From NCBI GenBank assembly GCA_014529385.2, contig CM043960.1, forward strand, positions 33,810,396-33,874,395: 64,000 nucleotides of DNA. The letters run 5' to 3'. The DNA is from Adiantum capillus-veneris. Taxonomy: Eukaryota > Streptophyta > Polypodiopsida > Polypodiales > Pteridaceae. The notes below the pieces were generated by a model. It had not been told where the DNA came from, searched no databases, and saw only the letters and a program-made list of their open reading frames with translations. A program made the position numbers and the translations under genes. Shown in pieces: positions 12,303-25,100 of the stretch; position 1 is the stretch's first letter; each line of letters opens with the position of its first letter.

Positions 12303-14888
12303 AAAAAGAAGAAAATATTATGCATAAAATAATGACAATATCAAAGAAAGATATCATTATTTTATAGTCCAATAGGTCCATTGTATGGAAGACTTAGAGT
12401 GCCTCTTACATGGTGCCTCCAAGGTTTCCAAAAAATAAAATCATTGGAAAAAAAAGGCCACTGTGTCTCCAATCTATTGCCCATTTGAAGCATAGAGAGA
12501 ACCAAGGTCCACCACTTGTCCAAGCTAGACATGGAGCATTGACACAAGATCCAGCACTTATCCAAGAACCCTATAGTATATGTGGTAACATGGGATGCAT
12601 TGATGCAACAAAAGTAGTCTAGCCTCCTCATCCATCTCTTTTTTCTTGTAGCCTAGAGGGATTAGTTTCAAGGTCTATCACTAGTCAAAAACTACACATA
12701 GAACATTGATACAAGGTTCCACCACATGTGAAACCTATCATCTCTAGTAGCATGGATGGTTTGATATCAAGGTTCATCGCGTGTCCTACCTATACTCTAT
12801 TGTAGCATATAGATTCTGGTTTGGTGGTACTACACTTGTCCAAACTTGGCTTGTTGTTGATATCTGGAGGTAATCAAGGGTCCTCCACTTGTCCAAGTTA
12901 GGCATATAAAACAATTGCAAGGTCCACCATGTGTACAACATATGATTGATTATAGCATGCATGGTCTTATTTCATGGGCAACCATCTTCTCTCCAACATG
13001 TGTCCAACCTCGGCTCCATTGAAGCATGGAGAGAAGCAAGGTCCACCACTTATCAAAGCTATTATTTTTCTCCAGTGCTTTCAAAACCCATAATACGTTG
13101 TACATGGGGGGGGGGGATTCTTGTTTCAAGGTCCACCCCTTGGCTAAGATTGGATCCATTGAAACATAAAGAGAAGCAAGCTCTACCATTTGTCCAAGCT
13201 AGGAGCCATTGAAACATGAAAACCCCATAATATGTTGTATACGAGGGGTGTTTTTCAAGGTCTACCACTTGTCTAAGCTATGGTCCATTGGAACATGGAG
13301 AGAAGCAAAGCTCCACCACTTTTCTAAGCTAGGATCCATTGAAACATGGAGAGAAGCAAGCTCCATTGTTTGTCTAAGCTAGGCTCCATTGGAACAAGGA
13401 GAAAACAAGCTCCACCACTTGCCTATTATTGCATAGAGATTCTGGTTTGAAGGTCCACCACTTGTCCAACCTTGCCTTCATGTATGGAGATAATCAAGAG
13501 TGCAATGCTTCTCTAAGCTAGGGACATAAAAGAGTTTCAAGGTCCACTACATATACGATCTATGATGGGTTGTAGCATGGAGGTTTCATTTTAAGGTTGA
13601 CCACTTCTCCAGCTCCGCTTGTCCAACCTCAGATCCATTGAAGAATGGAGAATAAAGGTGTACCAACTCTCCAAAATAGGCAGGACAATCTCTATAAAAC
13701 CCATGAATTGTTAATATATGCTATGCTGTGGAGTTTTGTTTGAAGTTCCACTCCTTATCCAAGCTACAATCCATTGAAGCATGGAACTAAGTAAGATATA
13801 TCTCTAGTCCAAGATAGGATCCATTGAAACATAGAGAGAATCAAGGTCCACCACTTGTCCAAGCTATGCATGGGTAATTGATATAAGGACCACTACGTTT
13901 TCACCTATACTATGCTCTATCATGGATGGTTTCATATCCTACCAATTTTCCAACCTATTTAGTAGGTTGTATTATGGGGGTTTGGTTTCAAGGTACTTCA
14001 CTTGTCTGAGGTGGGTTCCATTGAACCATGGAGAGAAACTATGTCTACCACTTGTCCGAAATATGCTCCTTTAAAACATAAAAACAAGGTCCACCACTTG
14101 TCCAAGCTAAAGTTTCTCTCCATTGAAGCATGGAGAGAAACAAGGTCTACCACCTGTCCAAAATATGCTCCATTGAAACATAAAAGCAAGGTCCACCACT
14201 TGTCCAAGCTAATATAACAAATGGGTGTTGGTTACAAGGTGTACCACACTTGTCTAAACTAGTCTTCATGCAAGGTCTACCACATGTCCAAGCTATATGA
14301 GCTTGTTTTGAAGGTCTACCACACCTCTTGAAATTAGGATCCATGTAAGGTCCACCTTTTGTCAAGCTATGCATTTAATGAGTACTAAAACTAAGTAAAT
14401 TGCAGTACTTAAATACCTTTCCAAGCTCATTAAGATTTTGGTCTCTAAGGCCGGCCACCACCACATGTCTAATCTATGCTCTAATTGATTACTTATGCTA
14501 TTTCTCTCAAAGTCCAAACATAAGCTCCCTTCTAGCAAGGTTAGTTTAAATTTAGGCTCCAGCACCTGTCTAAGCTAGGTTCAATTTATGAAGCATCACC
14601 ATTTAACCATGCTACGATCTAATGTATCATATCAAGGGGTATTGATAAAAGGTCCAAAACTTATTGAGTTCAAGCTCTTAAGTAATTAAGTCTTTGTGAG
14701 TATTAAATGTTTTAGTTTTAGTCTACAGATCCACCATTCAAAAACTCAAGTAATTTACTATTTACATTCAAACCTTGAATGCTTGAGATAAAAAATACAA
14801 GCTCAATCAATACTATATAAAGCAAAATCTAACATTAAGAGTATCAAATCAGTAACAAGAAACACTAACATGCACAAGAAACTCAAAA
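12303..14888 (+). repeat. Motif repeat array inside a predicted intron (motif on plus strand)
   Basis: From about 12,480 to 14,360 the sequence is made of irregular copies of GGTCCACCACTTGTCCAAGC with hairpin segments between them. From 14,370 to 14,890 it is unique and AT-rich. The block lies between donor GTATGT (14,893-14,888, minus strand) and acceptor at 12,299, so it would be an intron of about 2.6 kb of the minus-strand ParB-like/SET gene. The motif is antisense to that gene. Contains a 9-G run at 13,107-13,117. Confidence 0.75.
14112..14141. repeat. Perfect 12-bp inverted repeat (longest version of the repeat-family hairpin)
   Basis: The arms GTTTCTCTCCAT and ATGGAGAGAAAC are exact reverse complements around a 6-nt loop TGAAGC. 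This is the longest intact form of the hairpin that accompanies the repeat motif throughout the window (usually 6 bp of stem). Confidence 0.9.
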
Positions 14889-14893
14889 CATAC

Positions 14894-17535
14894 GTGTCTC
14901 CATTTCCAAAAAGTCCTCCATTGACAGAGGATGTGTTGTTGTTGTTCTTCTTCTCTTTGTGGAGAGCACTCCTCTGTAACAGGCACAATGTCGCCTGATT
15001 GCGAAGTGGATTGTTGAAGTCCAGCCCATTTTTCTATATCTTCATGAGACTTAACAAAGTCTAGCAGCATGGTCTCCATGCTTTTTGCCTCCTCCACACT
15101 ATCAATTAAGCAGATGACTTCTTTTTTCTGTTGTATTCCTTCTTGTGCAACCAAGGAGCCATCACCAAAACATCAACAAGCTTGCGGTCTTCAAAACAAT
15201 ATGTACGAATGTAGTGCTTGACCAAAGCTCTTTTTTTGGCCTCCAAATATTGCAAATCTGACATATCGTTATCTGCTACTTGAAGAAGAGAACAATCAAT
15301 TGGCATGGGATGTTCCTCTGATCTTCTTCTCAGGTCTTCAAATGCATTGCCTTGTCCCAAGAAGGCAATAACTGTTAGGAATTGAATTGCTCCTTTGCAA
15401 GGAGCTGATGGAAAGTGATGCAATGCACCACAACAATGGTAGCTCAAATTATCTCCCATGGCGTGAAAGGCACATTGCAATTTTGTGAAGTTAGTGAAAT
15501 CCACAAATGCAAGAAAGACAAATCCAGGATCTGTTGACCCTCCAGCAATAGCCAAGATCCCATCCAAAGCATTGTTAAATGTCTCCTCACTCCACTTCAA
15601 ATTGCCTCCAACGTTTTTTCATATCTAAAACACATAAGCCAATAGGCACTTTATTATTGAAGTGGCGCATCAAGTAGAGATTGCCTTCCATTTGTAGGCT
15701 CACCACATAGATTGACCATGGCAAATCTCTAGGCTCAGTTTTCTCCTTTTGAAGGTGAATTCCCATTGCATGTATTTTATTGCTCCATCTGGAAAAGCCA
15801 TTTTCTTTGTTCCACGCGTCAAACTAGATCTGATCCATTCCTCGCATAGCATTAAAATTGTTTTATAAACAACATCATTGATGTTATACATTTTGACCAC
15901 CTCCTCCCAGTCTTTACATGGTGAAGACTCATTCAAATTGTTGAAGCCTTCAAGAAGTGCATCTTGAATCAATTTGTCTTGCTTCAACTGCTTGATTCGA
16001 TCATACATGTCATTTGCATCACCATCCTTTGCACTCTTTGACAGTAAAATCTTCTCATCTCTAATCTCTTCTTGAATAGTCTTTACCTCTGATTCCTCAA
16101 GGCCACAAAGATATCTAAATACAGTTGTTGGGGGTTTCTTATTCTCCTCTTCTAGATTTTCAATGATTTCTATCCAGCAATCATAAACTAAATCAGAGTA
16201 GTGACCATGTGTGCCTGTTTAGCAATCCAACTTGCTGCTGCACTCATTCTTGCCAATCGAAGAAAACCCTGAAAAGAAATAGAGAAATAATTAAACTATT
16301 GAGCAAGATTTGTTAATTAAACACTATCAAAAAGACAAAGAAAATAACTTACATCCCATCCGGCACGAGATGCATGTCCCTCTGCAATTCCACTTGCTGC
16401 CTTTGGTGGTCGTCCTGAGAAGATCCATTGACTCCGTAAATGTCTCAATATTTGGCTGTAAGGTTGCTTGACATACAATGCCTGAGCCTCCTCATTTGCA
16501 ATGGCAGATATAGCAGTTGCAACAAATGGAGGAGCATTCACAACAATGCGAGCCTTTCTAAATTTATACACGCTAATCAGTCTTTCAAAGATCTCTTTGT
16601 TGTTTTGTTCATTGTGAAGCAAAACTTTTGCAGCATAGATTGAATGCTGCCCATCAAGAATCCAATAATGATAATCTTTAATTTTTTGCTCCTCTACCTC
16701 TTCTACTGCCAAAGAGTCCCCTTCTTTGATTTTGCATTTCGAACAGGCATCAAATATGCACATGCTGCAGGCTTGGTCGTACTCCGTGAAAATCCAAATA
16801 ACACACTTTCAGCGTGTTTTTTATCCATAATACGTGCATTATAGTGATCAGGAGCAAGCCAACAATTTTGAATAGGGATATCAAATTCCCTATATTGGAA
16901 AGGAAAATAATTTATGTACTTATTCATTCCACCTGTATCTTTTTCTTGTCCTTTCATGGCCTCAGCTTCTAAAACATCTGGATCCACAATTCTCATCTTT
17001 GACATTGAACCCTCTGTTGATGAGGATGCCAAAGATGCCTTGTCTACATCCAAAATGGAGCTAGTTCGCTTAGCTTCTACTTTCTGCACTTTTGCTTGCT
17101 TCTTTGTGGATGGTGGTCGTGAACTTTCACCTTTTTTCGTTGTAGTGTGGCAATGATGGAGCTTTGAAGTTGATCTGCTGTGATATTTGGATTTGATTCT
17201 GCAAACTTCCATCCTCGAGAAAACATTGTCTCTTCTTTGTTTCTAGACATGCGCTCCAATGCATATGCTCCTGGAGATAGTTGAAATTCTAGATTCATTG
17301 GAACTAGAATGTCAATGCATTCCACCTCTGGATGACTATCAACTACAGAGACAGATGCTTCCACAACTTCCAACATCTTCAAACAAGCTGTCATTATCCT
17401 TTTTGGCAATAAATAGATGCACCTTATGAAATTGTGCACCCTCTATACCATGTATGTCCAAATACCATTTCCTAAGATCATTGCAATATAGTCAACTGAG
17501 ACAGCAACCCTTGCAACCTTTTTTTTTGGAGCCAT
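14894..17535 (-). pseudogene. ParB/sulfiredoxin-like domain gene, multiply frameshifted (5' part of ParB-SET gene)
   Basis: Reading on the minus strand, an exon opens after acceptor TTTGTTTCCAG with ATGGCTCCAAAAAAAAAGG (M-A-P-K-K-K, basic). Coding-like sequence then continues to donor GGAGACAC|GTATGT at 14,894, with one clean intron (donor GGGAT|GTAAGT at 16,353; acceptor near 16,293). The middle has a ParB-N-like pattern: IPIQNCWLAPDHYNAR near 16,870-16,820, then YHYWILDGQHSIYAAK near 16,675-16,627, which matches the D/G-x-H-R-x-x-A core of ParB and sulfiredoxin-like nucleases with Ser in place of Arg. The protein continues with regions I do not recognise. Frame changes without room for introns occur at least six to eight times. 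Three coincide with A6 runs (about 17,132-17,137, 15,614-15,619, 15,122-15,127). Nearby exons of similar length have none, so decay is more likely than sequencing error. Product unknown. Confidence 0.6.
16294..16352 (-). other. Predicted short intron (~59 bp) in the ParB-like pseudogene
   Basis: The minus-strand donor GGGAT|GTAAGT is a perfect consensus. The acceptor CTATTTCTTTTCAG|GGTTTTC follows after about 59 bp and is preceded by a strong pyrimidine tract. The reading frame is maintained across the junction for about 15 codons. Confidence 0.55.
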
Positions 17536-17599
17536 CTTTCCTGGAAACAAAAAAAACCAAATGTTATTTTAACATATACTTTTTTGTAATGAATTAAGT

Positions 17600-20500
17600 T
17601 TGTGTGAATACAAGTATCCACCACTTGTTCAAGCTAGATCTAAGCAAGTATACATAGTGATCATTTAAGCTAGTAAACTAAGGGAAGGGAGAAGTAAGGT
17701 CCACCACTTGTCCAAGCTTAGCTCTAGACAACATGGAGAGATTGGAGGTCTACTAATTGTCTAATATAGGCTAACTATATTGAAACATAGAGAGAAGCAA
17801 AGGTCCACCACTTGTCCAATCTAGGTCCATTGAAACATGGAGAGAAGGATGCTCCACCATTTGTCCAAAATAGGCTCCATTGAAACATGAAGAGAAACAA
17901 GATGCACCATGTCTTTGAGATGCTAGGCTCCATTGAAATACCTTAAACCCATGATATTTTGTATATGTGGGGTTTAAATTCAAGGTCCACCACTTGTCCA
18001 ACCTATTATCCCTAGTAGCATGAGTGGTTTGGTCTCAAGATTCACCACTTTTCCACTCTATGTCATTATATTAAGAAGATCTGGGTGTTAAGGTCCACCA
18101 CTTGTCCAACCTATAAGGCTATATCTTAAATGGTATTATTTACCACCACTTGGAATGCACATGATGGGTTTTACATAGGGGTACGGTTCCAAGGTCCACC
18201 ACTTGTCCAAGCTAACTCTATTGAAACATAGAGAGAATCAAAGGTCCACCACTTGTCCAAGCTAGGCTCCATGAAAACATGGAGAGAAGGATGCTCCACC
18301 ATTTGTCCAAGCCAGGTTTGATTGAAACATGAAGAGAAGCAAGCTGCCACCATGTCTCCAAAATGCTAGGCTCCATTGAAATATCTTAAACCCATGATAT
18401 TTCGTACATGGGGGGTTTACATTCAAGGTCCACCACTTGTCCAACCTATTATCACTAGTAGCATGAGTGGTTTGATGTCAAGATTCACCACTTTTTACTC
18501 TATGTCATTATATTAAGAAGATTGGGTGTGTTAAGGTCCACCACTTGTCCAAACCTATAAGGCTATATCTTAAAGGGTATTTTTCTCACCACTTGGAATG
18601 ACCATGATAGGTTTTACATGGGGGTTTGGTTCCAAGTTCCACCACTTGTCCAAGCTAACTCTATTGAAACATAGAGAGAAGCAAAGGTCCACACTTGTCT
18701 AAGCTAGGGTCCATTGAAACATGGAGAGAAGGATGCTCACCATTTGTCCAAGATAGGCTCCATTGAAACATGAAGAGAAGCAAGCTGCACCATGTCTCCA
18801 AGATGTAAGATCCATTGAAATACCTTAAACCCATGATATTTTGTACATGGGGAGTTTACATTCAAGGTCCACCACTTGTCCAACCTATTATCTCTAGTAG
18901 CATGAGTGGTTTGGTCTGAAGATTCACCACTTTTCCACTCTATGTCATTACGTTAAGAAGATCTGGGTGTTAAGGTCGACCACTTGTCCAACCTATAAGG
19001 GTATATCTTAAAGGGTATTTCTTCTCACCACTTGAAATGTCCATGATATGTTTTACATGGGGGTTTGGCTCCAAGGTCCACCACCTCTCCAAGCTAACTC
19101 TATTGAAACATAGAGAGAAACAAAGGTCCACCACTTGTCCAAGCTAGGCTCCATTGAAACATGGAGAGAAGGATCCTCTACCATTTGTCGAAGCTAACTC
19201 TATTGAAACATGGGGGGTTACATTCAAGGTCCACCACTTGTCCAACCTATTAACGCTAGTTGCATGAGTGGTGGTTTGGTCTCAAGATTCACCACTTTTT
19301 CACTCTGTCATTATATTAAGAATATTTGGGTGTTAAGGTCCACCACTTGTCCAACCTATAAGGCTATATCTTAAGGGTTATTCTTTCTCACCACTTGGAG
19401 TGACCAGCATAGGTTTTACATGGGGGGTTTTGTTTTCAAGGTCCACACTTGTCCAAGCTAACTCTATTGAAACATAGAGAGAATCAAAGGTCCACCACTT
19501 GTCCAAGCTAGGGTCCATTGAAACATGGAGAGAAGGATGCTCCACCATTTGTCCAAGATACACTCCATTGAAACATGAAGAGAAGCAAGCTACACCATGT
19601 CTCCAGATGCTAGGCTCCATTGAAATACCTCAAACCCATGATATTTTGTACATGGGGGGTTACATTCAAGGTCCACCACTTGTCCAACCTATTATCTCTA
19701 GTAGCATGAGTGGTTTGGTCTCAAGATTCACCATTTTTCCACTCTATGTCATTCTATTAAGAATATATGGGTGCTAAGGTCCACCACTTGTCCAACCTAT
19801 AAGGCCATATCTTAAACTTTATTCTTTCTCACCACTTGGGAGTTACCAGATAGGTTTTACATGGGAGTTTGGTTCCAAGGCCCACCACTTGTCCAAGCTA
19901 ACTCTTTGAAACATAGAGAGAAGCAAAGGTCCACCACTTGTCCAAGCTAGGCTCCATTGAAGCATGGAGAGAAGGATGCTCCACCATTTGTCCAAGATAG
20001 GCTCCATTGAAACATGAAGGGAAGCAATCTGCACCATGTCTCCAAGATTCTAGGATCCATTGAAATACCTTTAAACCCACGTATTGTTTACATGTGGGGT
20101 TTAACGTCAAGGTCAGTCACTTTTCCAAGCTATTATCCCTAGTAGCACTAGTGGTTGGGTCTCAAGATTTACCACTTTTCCACTCTATGTCGTTATATTA
20201 TGAAGATCTAGGTTCTAAGGTCGACCACTTGTCCAACCTATAAGGCTAGATCTTAAAGGGTATTATTTCTCACCACTTGGAATGACCATGATATGTTTTA
20301 CATGGGGGTTGGTTTCAAGGTCCACCACTTGTCCAAGCTAACTCTATGAAACATAGAGAGAAGCAAAGGTCCACCACTTGTCCAAGCTAGGCTCACTGAG
20401 ACATTTAGAGAAGATGTGATCCCCCATTGGTGGAAGATAGGCTTCATTGAAACATGAAAAGAAGCAAGTTGCACCATGTCTCAAGATTCTAGCATCCATT

Positions 20501-22150
20501 GAAATACCTTAACCCCACGATTATTGTTACATGTGGGGTTTAACGTCAAGGTCAGTCACTTTTCCAAGCTATTATCCCTAGTAGCATGAGTGGTTTGGTC
20601 CCAAGATTCACCACTTTTCCACTCTATGTCATTATATAAAGAAGATCTAGGTGTTAAGGTCGACCACTTGTCCAACCTATAAGCGTATATCTTAAAGGGT
20701 ATTCTTTCTCACCACTTGAAATGTCCATGATATGTTTTACATAGGGGTTTAGTTCCAAGGTCCACCACTTATCCAAGCTAACTTTATTCTTCTCATAGAG
20801 AGAAGCAAAAGGTCCACCACTTGTCCAAGCTAGGCTCCATTGAAACATGGAGAGAAGGATGCTCCACCATTTGTCGAAGCTAACTCTATTGAAACATGGA
20901 AGGTTTACATTCAAGGTCCACCAGTTGTCCAACCTATTAACGCTAGTAGCATGAGGGGTTTGGTCTCAAGATTCACCACTTTTTCACTCTGTGTTATTAT
21001 ATTAAGAATATTTGGGTATTAAGGTCCACCACTTGTCCAACCTATAAGACTATATCTTAATGGTTATTCTTTCTGACCACTTGGAAGTGACCATGAAAGG
21101 TTTTACATGGGGGGTTGGTTCCAAGGTCACCACTTGTCCAAGCTAACTCTATTCAAACATAGAGAGAAGCAAAGGTCCACCACTTGTCTAAGCTAGGGTC
21201 TATTGAAACATGGAGAGAAGGATGCTCCACCATTTGTCCAAGATAGACTCCATTGAAACATGAAGAGAAGCAAGCTGCACCATATCTCCAAGATTCTAGA
21301 CTCCATCGAAATACCTTAAACCCAGTTATTTTGTACATGGGAGTTTACATTCAAGATCAACAATTTGTCCAACTATTATCGCTAGTAGCATGAGTGGTTT
21401 GCTCTCAAGATTCACCACTTTTCCACTCTCTATCATTATATTAAGAATATTTGGGTGTTAAGGTCCACCTCTTGTCCAACCTATAAGACTATATCTTAAT
21501 GGTTATCTTTCTCACCCCTTGAAAGACTATATCTTAATGGTTATCCCTAGCTATTATTGCTAGTAGCGTGAGTGGTTGGTCTCAAGATTCACCACTTTTA
21601 TTAAGAATATGTGGGTGTTAAGGTCCACCACTTGTCCAACCTATAGGCTACATCTTAAAGGTTATTCTTTCTTACTACTTGGAGTGACCATGATAGGTTT
21701 TACATGGGGGTTTGGTTCCAAGGTCCACCACTTGTCCAAGCTAACTCTATGAAAACATAGAGAGAAGCAAAGGTCCACCCCTTGTCTAAGCTAGGGTCCA
21801 TTGAAACATGGAGAGAAGGATGCTCCACCATTTGTCCAAGTAGGCTCCAATTGAACATGAGGAGAATCAAGGTGCACCATGACTCCAAGATGCTAGGCTC
21901 CATCGAAAAACATTAACCCATGATATGTCGTAGATGAGGGGTTTACATTCAAGGTCCCAACACTTGTCCAAGCTATTATTGGTAGTAGCCTGAGTGGTTT
22001 GGTCTCAAGATTCACCATTTTTCCACTCTATGTCATTATATTAAGAATATGCGCATGTTAAGGTCCACCACTTGTCCAACCTATAAGGCTACATCTTAAA
22101 GGTTATTCTTTATTACCACTTGGAGTGACCATGATAGGTTTTACATGGGG
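17600..22150 (+). repeat. Motif satellite array, diverged monomers (motif on plus strand)
   Basis: Tandem monomers of about 430-450 bp, each recognisable by GGTTTTACATGGGGGTTTGG followed by three ~50-bp submonomers and then two more motif copies (the CCAACCTATTATC and CCAACCTATAAGG variants). The within-monomer order is constant. Divergence between neighbours is visibly higher than in the block to the right. No real genes: the 60-92-codon minus-strand frames are repeat translations. Confidence 0.9.
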
Positions 22151-25100
22151 GTTTGGTTCCAAGGTCCACCACTTGTCCAAGCTAACTCTATTGAAACATA
22201 GAGAGAAACAAAGGTCCACCACTTGTCCAAGCTAGGGTCCATTGAAACATGGAGAGAAGGATGCTCCACCATTTGTCAAGATAGGCTCCATTGAAACATG
22301 ACGAGAAGCAAGCTGCACCATGTCTCCAAGATGCTAGGCTCCATCGAAATACATTAAACCCACGATATTTCGTAGATGAGGGGTTTACATTCAAGGTCCA
22401 CCACTTGTCCAAGCTATTATTGCTAGTAGCCTGAGTGGTTTGGTCTCAAGATTCACCACTTTTATTAAGAAAATATGTGGGTGTTAAGGTCCACCACTTG
22501 TCCAACCTATAAGGCTACATCTTAAAGGTTATTCTTTCTTACTACTTGGAGTGACCATGATAGGTTTTACATGGGGGTTTGGTTCCAAGGTCCACCACTT
22601 GTCCAAGCTAACTCTATTGAAACATAGAGAGAAGCAAAGGTCCACCCCTTGTCTAAGCTAGGGTCCATTGAAACATGGAGAGAAGGATGCTCCACCATTT
22701 GTCCAAGTTAGGCTCCATTGAAACATGAGAGAAGCAAGGTGCACCATGTCTCCAAGATGCTAGGCTCCATCGAAAACATTAAACCCACGATATGTCGTAG
22801 ATGAGGGTTTACATTCAAGGTCCACACTTGTCCAAGCTATTATTGCTAGTAGCCTGAGTGGTTTGGTCTCAAGATTCACCACTTTTCCACTCTATGTCAT
22901 TATATTAAGAATATGCGCGTGTTAAGGTCCACCACTTGTCCAACCTATAAGGCTACATCTTAAAGGTTATTCTTTATTACCACTTGGAGTGACCATGATA
23001 GGTTTTACATGGGGTTTTGGTTCCAAGGTCCACCACTTGTCCAAGCTAACTCTATTGAAACATAGAGAGAAACAAAGGTCCACCACTTGTCCAAGCTAGG
23101 GTCCATTGAAACATGGAGAGAAGGATGCTCCACCATTTGTCCAAGATAGGATCCATTGAAACATGACGAGAAGCAAGCTGCACCATGTCTCCAAGATGCT
23201 AGGCTCCATCGAAATACATTAAACCCACGATATTTCGTAGATGAGGGGTTTACATTCAAGGTCCACCACTTGTCCAAGCTATTATTGCTAGTAGCCTGAG
23301 TGGTTTGGTCTCAAGATTCACCACTTTTATTAAGAATATGTGGGTGTTAAGGTCCACCACTTGTCCAACCTATAAGGCTACATCTTAAAGGTTATTCTTT
23401 CTTACTACTTGGAGTGACCATGATAGGTTTTACATGGGGGTTTGGTTCCAAGGTCCACCACTTGTCCAAGCTAACTCTATTGAAACATAGAGAGAAGCAA
23501 AGGTCCACCCCTTGTCTAAGCTAGGGTCCATTGAAACATGGAGAGAAGGATGCTCCACCATTTGTGCAAGGTAGGCTCCATTCAAACATGAGGAGAAGCA
23601 AGGTGCACCATGTCTCCAAGATGCTAAGCTCCATTGAAAAACATTAAACCCACGATATGTCGTAGATGAGGGGTGTACATTCAAGGTCCACCACTTGTCC
23701 AAGCTATTATTGCTAGTAGCCTGAGTGGTTTGGTCTCAAGATTCAGACTTTTCCACTCTATGTCATTATATTAAGAATATGCGCGTGTTAAGGTCCACCA
23801 CTTGTCCAACCTATAAGGCTACATCTTTAAGGTTATTCTTTATTACCACTTGGAGTGACCATGATAGGTTTTACATGGGGGTTTGGTTCCAAGGTCCACC
23901 ACTTGTCCAAGCTAACTCTATTGAAACATAGAGAGAAACAAAGGTCCACCACTTGTCCAAGCTAGGGTCCATTGAAACATGGAGAGAAGGATGCTCCACC
24001 ATTTGTCCAAGATAGGCTCCATTGAAACATGACGAGAAGCAAGCTGCACCATGTCTCCAAGATGCTAAGCTCCATCGAAATACATTAAACCCACGATATT
24101 TCGTAGATGAGGGGTTTACATTCAAGGTCCACCACTTGTCCAAGCTATTACTGCTAGTAGCCTGAGTGGTTTGGTCTCAAGATTCACCACTTTTATTAAG
24201 AATATGTGGGTGTTAAGGTCCACCACTTGTCCAACCTATAAGGCTACATCTTAAAGGTTATTCTTTCTTACTACTTGGAGTGACCATGATAGGTTTTACA
24301 TGGGGGTTTGGTTCCAAGGTCCACCACTTGTCCAAGCTAACTCTATTGAAACATAGAGAGAAGCAAAGGTCCACCCCTTGTCTAAGCTAGGGTCCATTGA
24401 AACATGGAGAGAAGGATGCTCCACCATTTGTCCAAGGTAGGCTCCATTCAAACACGAGGAGAAGCAAGGTGCACCATGTCTCCAAGATGCTAAGCTCCAT
24501 GGAAAAACATTAAACCCACGATATGTCGTAGATGAGGGGTGTACATTCAAGGTCCACCACTTGTCCAAGCTATTATTGCTAGTAGCCTGAGTGGTTTGGT
24601 CTCAAGAGTCACCACTTTTCCACTCTATGTCATTATATTAAGAATATGCGCGTGTTAAGGTCCACCACTTGTCCAACCTATAAGGCTACATCTTTAAGGT
24701 TATTCTTTATTACCACTTGGAGTGACCATGATAGGTTTTACATGGGGGTTTGGTTCCAAGGTCCACCACTTGTCCAAGCTAACTCTATTGAAACATAGAG
24801 AGAAACAAAGGTCCACCACTTGTCCAAGCTAGGGTCCATTGAAACATGGAGAGAAGGATGCTCCACCATTTGTCCAAGATAGGCTCCATTGAAACATGAC
24901 GAGAAGCAAGCTGCACCATGTCTCCAAGATGCTAGGCTCCATCGAAATACATTAAACCCACGATATTTCGTAGATGAGGGGTTTACATTCAAGGTCCACC
25001 ACTTGTCCAAGCTATTATTGCTAGTAGCCTGAGTGGTTTGGTCTCAAGATTCACCACTTTTATTAAGAATATGTGGGTGTTAAGGTCCACCACTTGTCCA

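Noticed and set aside
9902-17535. One single gene joining ParB-like, SET and FCP1-like parts
   Set aside because: The SET exon ends in a stop and the FCP1-like frame has its own ATG behind an in-frame stop, so FCP1-like and SET parts are best read as separate genes.
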